From contig OU015568.1 in NCBI GenBank assembly GCA_907165135.1, forward strand, positions 12,408,501-12,472,500: DNA of 64,000 nucleotides, written 5' to 3'. This stretch comes from Oikopleura dioica (lineage: Eukaryota; Chordata; Appendicularia; Copelata; Oikopleuridae). The notes beneath the pieces were generated by a model that was not told where the DNA came from, searched no databases, and saw only the letters and a program-made list of their open reading frames with translations. Position numbers and translations under genes: made by a program. Of this stretch, positions 59,635-64,000 are shown one piece after another; the stretch's first letter is position 1, and each line of letters begins with the position of its first letter.

Positions 59635-60721
59635 CTAGCAGTCTCCAGATTCCCCAACTCCTTCGTCATCTTCGTCTTCCTCATCGGACTCTTCTTGCAT
59701 GTTGTAGTACTCCATTGGAGTCGGCCAGAGATCGTCCTTGATCAGCTAAATCACAGGATGATAAATATGTTGGGAGGAAGGTCTTACGTTTCCGATCTCG
59801 TCGACTTCAGGGTCCACCTCACTCTGTAGCCATGCGATAAAGCCTTCGTCGGCTTCCGGAGCACCTAAGTTACACAGTCAGCCATGGTATAAAATGTAAA
59901 CAGCTTACATTTCTCCTGCATTTCTTTGTCCGTCCAGTCGATCGTGGTGATCTCGACGGTGTTGTCGCCTTCCTCGCTCATTGTCACTTTCTTCGTGACG
60001 CTCTCGTTCGTGAAATACGCGTTCTTCTTGAATTTCTACCGACAATTATAAATCTAGGACTCTGTAATTGAACTTACGAATTCCATCGAGTAGCCACTCT
60101 TGATGTCTTCGTTCTCAACGACATCGATGGTCTCCAGATGCTCGAGAATTTGCGCGTCATGCTCTGACATGCTCTCTGCGATGATAGGATGGTTCACCAA
60201 AGTCGTCAGCCAAAAGTTAGGGATCTGAATTTTACGAATAATTTGAAACGTAGAATTAATTTTTGTACCTCGGAAATAGCCTTGGCTCTCTTTTCGTACA
60301 GTGGCACTCGAAGCTTGTTGTACTTGATCTCTACTGCGACGATTTCCTCGGCAGACTTGCTGTGGATTTCATCGAGCCCCTTCTGGACCTCGTATACTTT
60401 TTCCAGGAGGGCGATTGACGCATCATCTGAAAAATACTTGCAAAGGCAAAATTCTAGCGGAAATTCTACAAAAGGAAAAATCTCCTATAAATTATAGGCT
60501 ATAATCAAAGAAATGATCAATCATATATTCTGTTTCAAAATATATGACGTACCGTGATTCTTTATGCGACTATTTACAACTAATTCTGCTAATTTCTCGC
60601 ATTTAAAAAGTCGCCATCTATTATACTCTCTAAGGAGTCGATGGAAAAATTTCGATCTGGTACCAGAAGGAATTTCAGCGCGGAGCTTCTTCTGTGGTGG
60701 TTCATCGTCGATGTTTGGCAT
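59635..60721 (-). CDS. SET: SET / TAF-I histone chaperone
   Basis: SET belongs to the nucleosome assembly protein family; it binds histones and inhibits PP2A and acetylation in vertebrates. Exons are 60664-60721, 60269-60426, 60078-60224, 59909-60035, 59788-59864 and 59635-59745. The first exon encodes a short basic start (MPNIDDEPPQKKLRAEIPSG). The dimerisation helix reads LEKVYEVQKGLDEIHSKSAE. The earmuff domain has IPNFWLTTLVNHP, VVENEDIKSGYSMEFKF and EVDEIGNLIKDDLWPTPMEY. The acidic C-terminal tail (QEESDEEDEDDEG) is short. Four of five introns are 42-44 nt; the first is 237 nt. Confidence 0.95.
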
Positions 60722-60999
60722 TTTAACGAACTTTCGAAATCTCTGGCAGTGCTCTTAAAAATCAAATTTCGTAAATAAAAATCCGAAGCCGATGCGTCAA
60801 ATGCCCCACCCAGCAGGTGAAAAGAAGTTCTCCCACTCTTTTGTGAGAATAAAAAACAACAACAAAAGCATTTTTGGTAAGTATCGGCTTTGAGGTCGAA
60901 TGGGTTTGCTTTTGAAGAGAATGAACTGGTTTGAATATAATCTGGTTTGAATGGAATTGTTGAAGAATTGAGACATTTACAGAAGTAGGTAAAGACGTT

Positions 61000-63900
61000 T
61001 TAGGCGAAGGAGTAGTCCTGTGGAATTTCCGGTGAGCGCAGGAAGTAACGATTCATGGCGCTCATGAAACGCGTCTTGTAATTCTCTGGACTGATGATAG
61101 TCGGCGCAGCAGTGGAGACTGATGATTTTAGCTGAAAAGAGGTGTCGAAAGAGATCTAGAAATCAGATCCAAAACACCATGTCGAAACAAGAGTTTTGGG
61201 ATTGGCTAATCGATCTTGAATTATGGGAAACTGAGTTTAAGCCAATCAGAAGCCCGTAACTTCTGCCTTAGCGAATCAAAAGACCCCGTAAACTAGCAAA
61301 TATTGTTTAGGCCTATAAAAACAAGACTTATTACCTTTGATTCGACATATTTATCCCAAGTGTACGTTCGTAAATAGTCAATCAAGCCAACGACGATGTG
61401 ATTGTTTTTGTAATCAATGCCAATGAGCAAGGAGTAGTCGATGATCTGCGAGCGGCTCAAGAAATCAACATCATTGGCCAACGCCTTCATCAGTACGAGA
61501 TGAGCAGCCGAGTTCAAGTGAATCGGCGAGTGACACATTGACGAGATATAATTACTGTCTGAATGAATTATTGAGCGAGAGGTCGATTTCCACAGTTGAA
61601 AATTGAGCAGATTTTAAGCCATTTCGGGCTATTGATTCGTAACTTACCGAGAAGGACGTTATTCTCGAGGGACTCTTTCGTCATTCGATTACGCTGGCTT
61701 CCTTTTAGATCGAAAGTCTTGGAAATCATCGGCATGTTCCAGAACAAGTCTTCCATTACAACAAAGTCTGTTTTGGACGTAATACTCCTACAAATACTTT
61801 CATATCTGAAGATTTCTTTAAAAACAAACCGAGAGTGAGTTTTCAGCGAAATCCTAAAAGCCGAGTAAACTTTCACGATCGCACTTGGCTGTCGGTTTTC
61901 AACCCCTTTGATGACGTTCTTGATGTATTTAGGCCCGAAGCTTTCGACAGTTGCAGTCTCCTTTTCTTTTATCTGAAAATCGAGGTTGACAAGCAGCGCC
62001 GTCGCTGAAAATTACTATGCAAGAGGGGAGCTCCCGGGAGACCTCTCTTCTACCGAAGCCGAGAAGATTCACTACCATTATTGCCGTTTTTTTTTTTCTT
62101 TTTCAAATCGGCCAACCGAGAGGCCGCCGATTATAAACGATGGGCAACTGCGCAACATCTAGTAAAACGGCTGCTATTTCTGAGTCTGATCAGAGTGCAA
62201 TCATGAAAGAGAACGAAACGGAAGAAATTGGGAAAATTAAGAAAAACTGTCCGACTTGCGGCCAGACTGTCTTTGTTGAGCCATCGGCGAATGAACTCGT
62301 TTGGGGATCAAAATAAATGCATATAGTTACTGTAAATAAACAATTCCATACCTGCTTTATTAGAAATCGCGTGTCAAGAGTTCTGAACCAAGTTGCCCCC
62401 GATTTGCCTCCAGAAGACTTCCAGGTTTCGCAGCGAATTAGAGAATGAATGAAGTCTTCTTCCTTGAAACCTGGAAATTGATTGATAAGCTACCGATCGA
62501 AGGTTGTTTTTACCGATAGCTTTGCGTAATTGGGCGAATTCGGAATGATTGAAGACCTTGACCTTGAGAGAAACAGTCGATGCCTCGGCGTGGATTATGA
62601 GATCTCGGTCGACTACTTGCGCAAATGGTTCATTAGCGGAGCTAAGTGCAAAGGCTAGAGCAGAACTTGGCTCTTCTTCCCTCACCGTGACCTTTTTTCA
62701 GATTAATTAAATGCTCGTAAATCAGAAAAAGAAGTCACCTTGTATTTGCTCGAGTGTTGGAGGAGATAGTGAATGCTTCCTCGGAAGGGACTGACGACTG
62801 TATGGACGTTGTTGTAGAAAAGCTTCTGAAGGAAAGGGGTAATCGGGTTTGAGACGAAATGATCGTCTCGAGTTGCTCCTTTGTCCGTTGCATCTAACGC
62901 GTCTGAGCTTATTTCTTCGTAACTTTCAAAATCTTGGCTCACTGGATTTTCCTCGTTGGACGATTTCCGGACGCTGTCAAATTTGACTTGAATGCGAATG
63001 TTCCACATTTGAATGATTCCAATCAGCGTCTGACCAATTTCTGATACTTTCGAGAAGAATTTGGCGCAAGTCTCCCAGGGAATTAAGTCCCCAAGATTTT
63101 CCAAATCCTGTTTTGTCGCTGCCACTACATTTTCAAATCTAGTCCGTTCTTCGTTGTAGAAAATAATGATATCGTCACAGTCAAAGTTGTTTACAGTAAT
63201 TGCGGCGAGCTCCTGCTCCGCTTCTTTCAATTGGGTGTTGAGCTCATTTAATACTTTTTGGCCCTCGTTGCTAACGAATTCGAGGTCGGTCTTAATTGGC
63301 TCCACTGGATAAGTAGCTTGATCTTCGTAATAGGCAATCGAAGGCAACTTGACAAAGAATTGACGAAAGGTGACCAGCTTGAACGAGCAGAGCATGTTTT
63401 TGTTCGCGAAATAGACGGATGAACTTTCAATTCGCGACAATTGAGAAGGCATGAAAGCAGGTGCGGTTAGAATCTTGATGAAATACGCCATCGACATATT
63501 TGCTATTTTTTCATTGATAGGCGAGATCGCCGTGTTCGTTCCGTAAGAGTTGCTCCACATTAATAACTGATGAGTCGGGTTCTGATCGGGGAGTTCCTTT
63601 TAATCGCGCTCAACAAAATTGTACAATCATATTAGAACAGTTGAAGCCGATCGTTCATAGATGAAGCTATAAATAAATAATTTGATGAGCACGACCTTTA
63701 TGATGATATGAATCCCTTTTTCGCCAAAAACAATTCGCTTGATATGATTTCGTTCTGGCCTCGTGCAGACTTTGCAAAGCTTATCAGCTGACTCCCGTCC
63801 TATTAAATTCTGGACAAAGTCCGCGACAGACGAATCTGTCGAAGAATACGGGTGGAGACTAATTTCGACAGGGGCGGTACAGTAAGATGTCATCACTGCT

Positions 63901-64000
63901 CCTTGGCGGAGATAGAAGGTAGAAAAGAGGATTGGAAAAGGCTCAACTAAAGGTCTGATATCATGTACGGTGGATCGAGCCATTATTCCAGGGAAAACGG
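61000..64000 (-). CDS. PIKFYVE: PIKfyve phosphoinositide 5-kinase, 3' part
   Basis: PIKfyve converts PI3P to PI(3,5)P2 on endosomes and lysosomes. The gene runs off the right edge. Exons seen: 63696-64000 (partial), 62739-63596, 62514-62691, 62352-62470, 61830-61972, 61648-61787, 61335-61558 and 61000-61131. The first two hold the end of the chaperonin-like domain and the cysteine-rich CHCR region (ADKLCKVCTRPERNHIKRIV, then MWSNSYGTNT). Next is the PIPK catalytic domain: EEEPSSALAFALSS, SSGGKSGATWFRTLDTRFLI with the ATP lysine in LIKQ, VVMEDLFWN, FDLKGSQRNR, RSQIIDYSLLIGID (catalytic DYS), VVGLIDYLRTYTWDK and PENYKTRFMSAMNRYFL. The FYVE domain would lie outside the window. Intron 61788-61829 is 42 nt and frame-preserving. 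Intron 61973-62351 contains another gene on the opposite strand. Confidence 0.95.
62140..62316 (+). CDS. Nested 58-residue MGNC protein with CPxCG motif
   Basis: An intronless ORF on the plus strand lies inside a PIKfyve intron. It starts MGNCATSSKTAAISESDQSA, which fits an N-myristoylation signal (MGxxxxS) with a cysteine at position 4 suited to palmitoylation. The rest is charged (KENETEEIGKIKK), then CPTCGQTVFVEPSANELVWG, half of a zinc ribbon, and stops after GSK. A T-rich run lies about 40 bases upstream and could be a trans-splice tract, and AATAAA-type words follow the stop. It is shorter than 60 codons. No homologue is recognised. Coding status is inference from composition and motif order. 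Confidence 0.55.
   Translation: MGNCATSSKTAAISESDQSAIMKENETEEIGKIKKNCPTCGQTVFVEPSANELVWGSK

Overview
The window is eukaryotic nuclear DNA from an animal with a very compact genome. Conserved metazoan genes (SPO11, calnexin, CASP/CUX1 golgin, REV1, OSBP, FOXK, aminopeptidase N, MEX3, SET, PIKfyve) can be followed exon by exon across introns that are mostly 42-50 nt long. Several introns start with GA or GC instead of GT. Adjacent same-strand genes can be as little as 25 bp apart, with an acceptor-like AG just before the next ATG. These traits point to an appendicularian tunicate, most likely Oikopleura dioica or a close relative. That assignment is inference; nothing was searched. Exon ends were placed by reading frame, phase and family alignment from memory, and may be off by 1-2 bases.

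Layout. 0-8 kb, minus strand: SPO11 (C-terminus missing or outside the window), calnexin, a carbonyl-reductase-like SDR and CASP, probably an operon-like series. 8.2-10.9 kb, plus: REV1, sharing a 215-bp divergent promoter region with CASP. 11-12 kb: a TTAA-flanked inverted-repeat element. 12-28.3 kb, minus: OSBP, an unrecognised gene, an EXS-domain protein without SPX, a DUF1295 membrane protein, an HAD hydrolase and FOXK. 29-35 kb: an unrecognised plus-strand gene, a secreted thyroglobulin-1-like protein, tRNA-Ala(UGC) and a jacalin-like gene. 35-50 kb is accessory sequence: inverted-repeat elements, a MULE-transposase-derived gene, an acyl-CoA synthetase pseudogene, a 961-bp palindrome, two hAT-like MITEs and a duplicated tRNA-like unit. 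50-64 kb returns to dense genes: aminopeptidase N (minus) divergent from MEX3 (plus), small membrane proteins, SET, and the 3' part of PIKfyve with a 58-residue gene nested in one intron on the other strand.

Functional links: SPO11 and REV1 act in meiotic break formation and translesion synthesis. Calnexin, CASP, OSBP and PIKfyve act along the secretory and endolysosomal membrane system. FOXK, MEX3 and SET act in transcription, RNA and chromatin regulation. Apart from the tight minus-strand series, neighbours look unrelated.

The most interesting signals are a set of GA-AG introns sharing an AG|GAA donor context, a MITE inserted exactly at a TTAA splice acceptor, a 10-bp-periodic repeat family in neighbouring introns, and the nested MGNC microprotein. 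Single-base deletions in homopolymers break the frame in several otherwise intact genes. They look like consensus errors more than biology.
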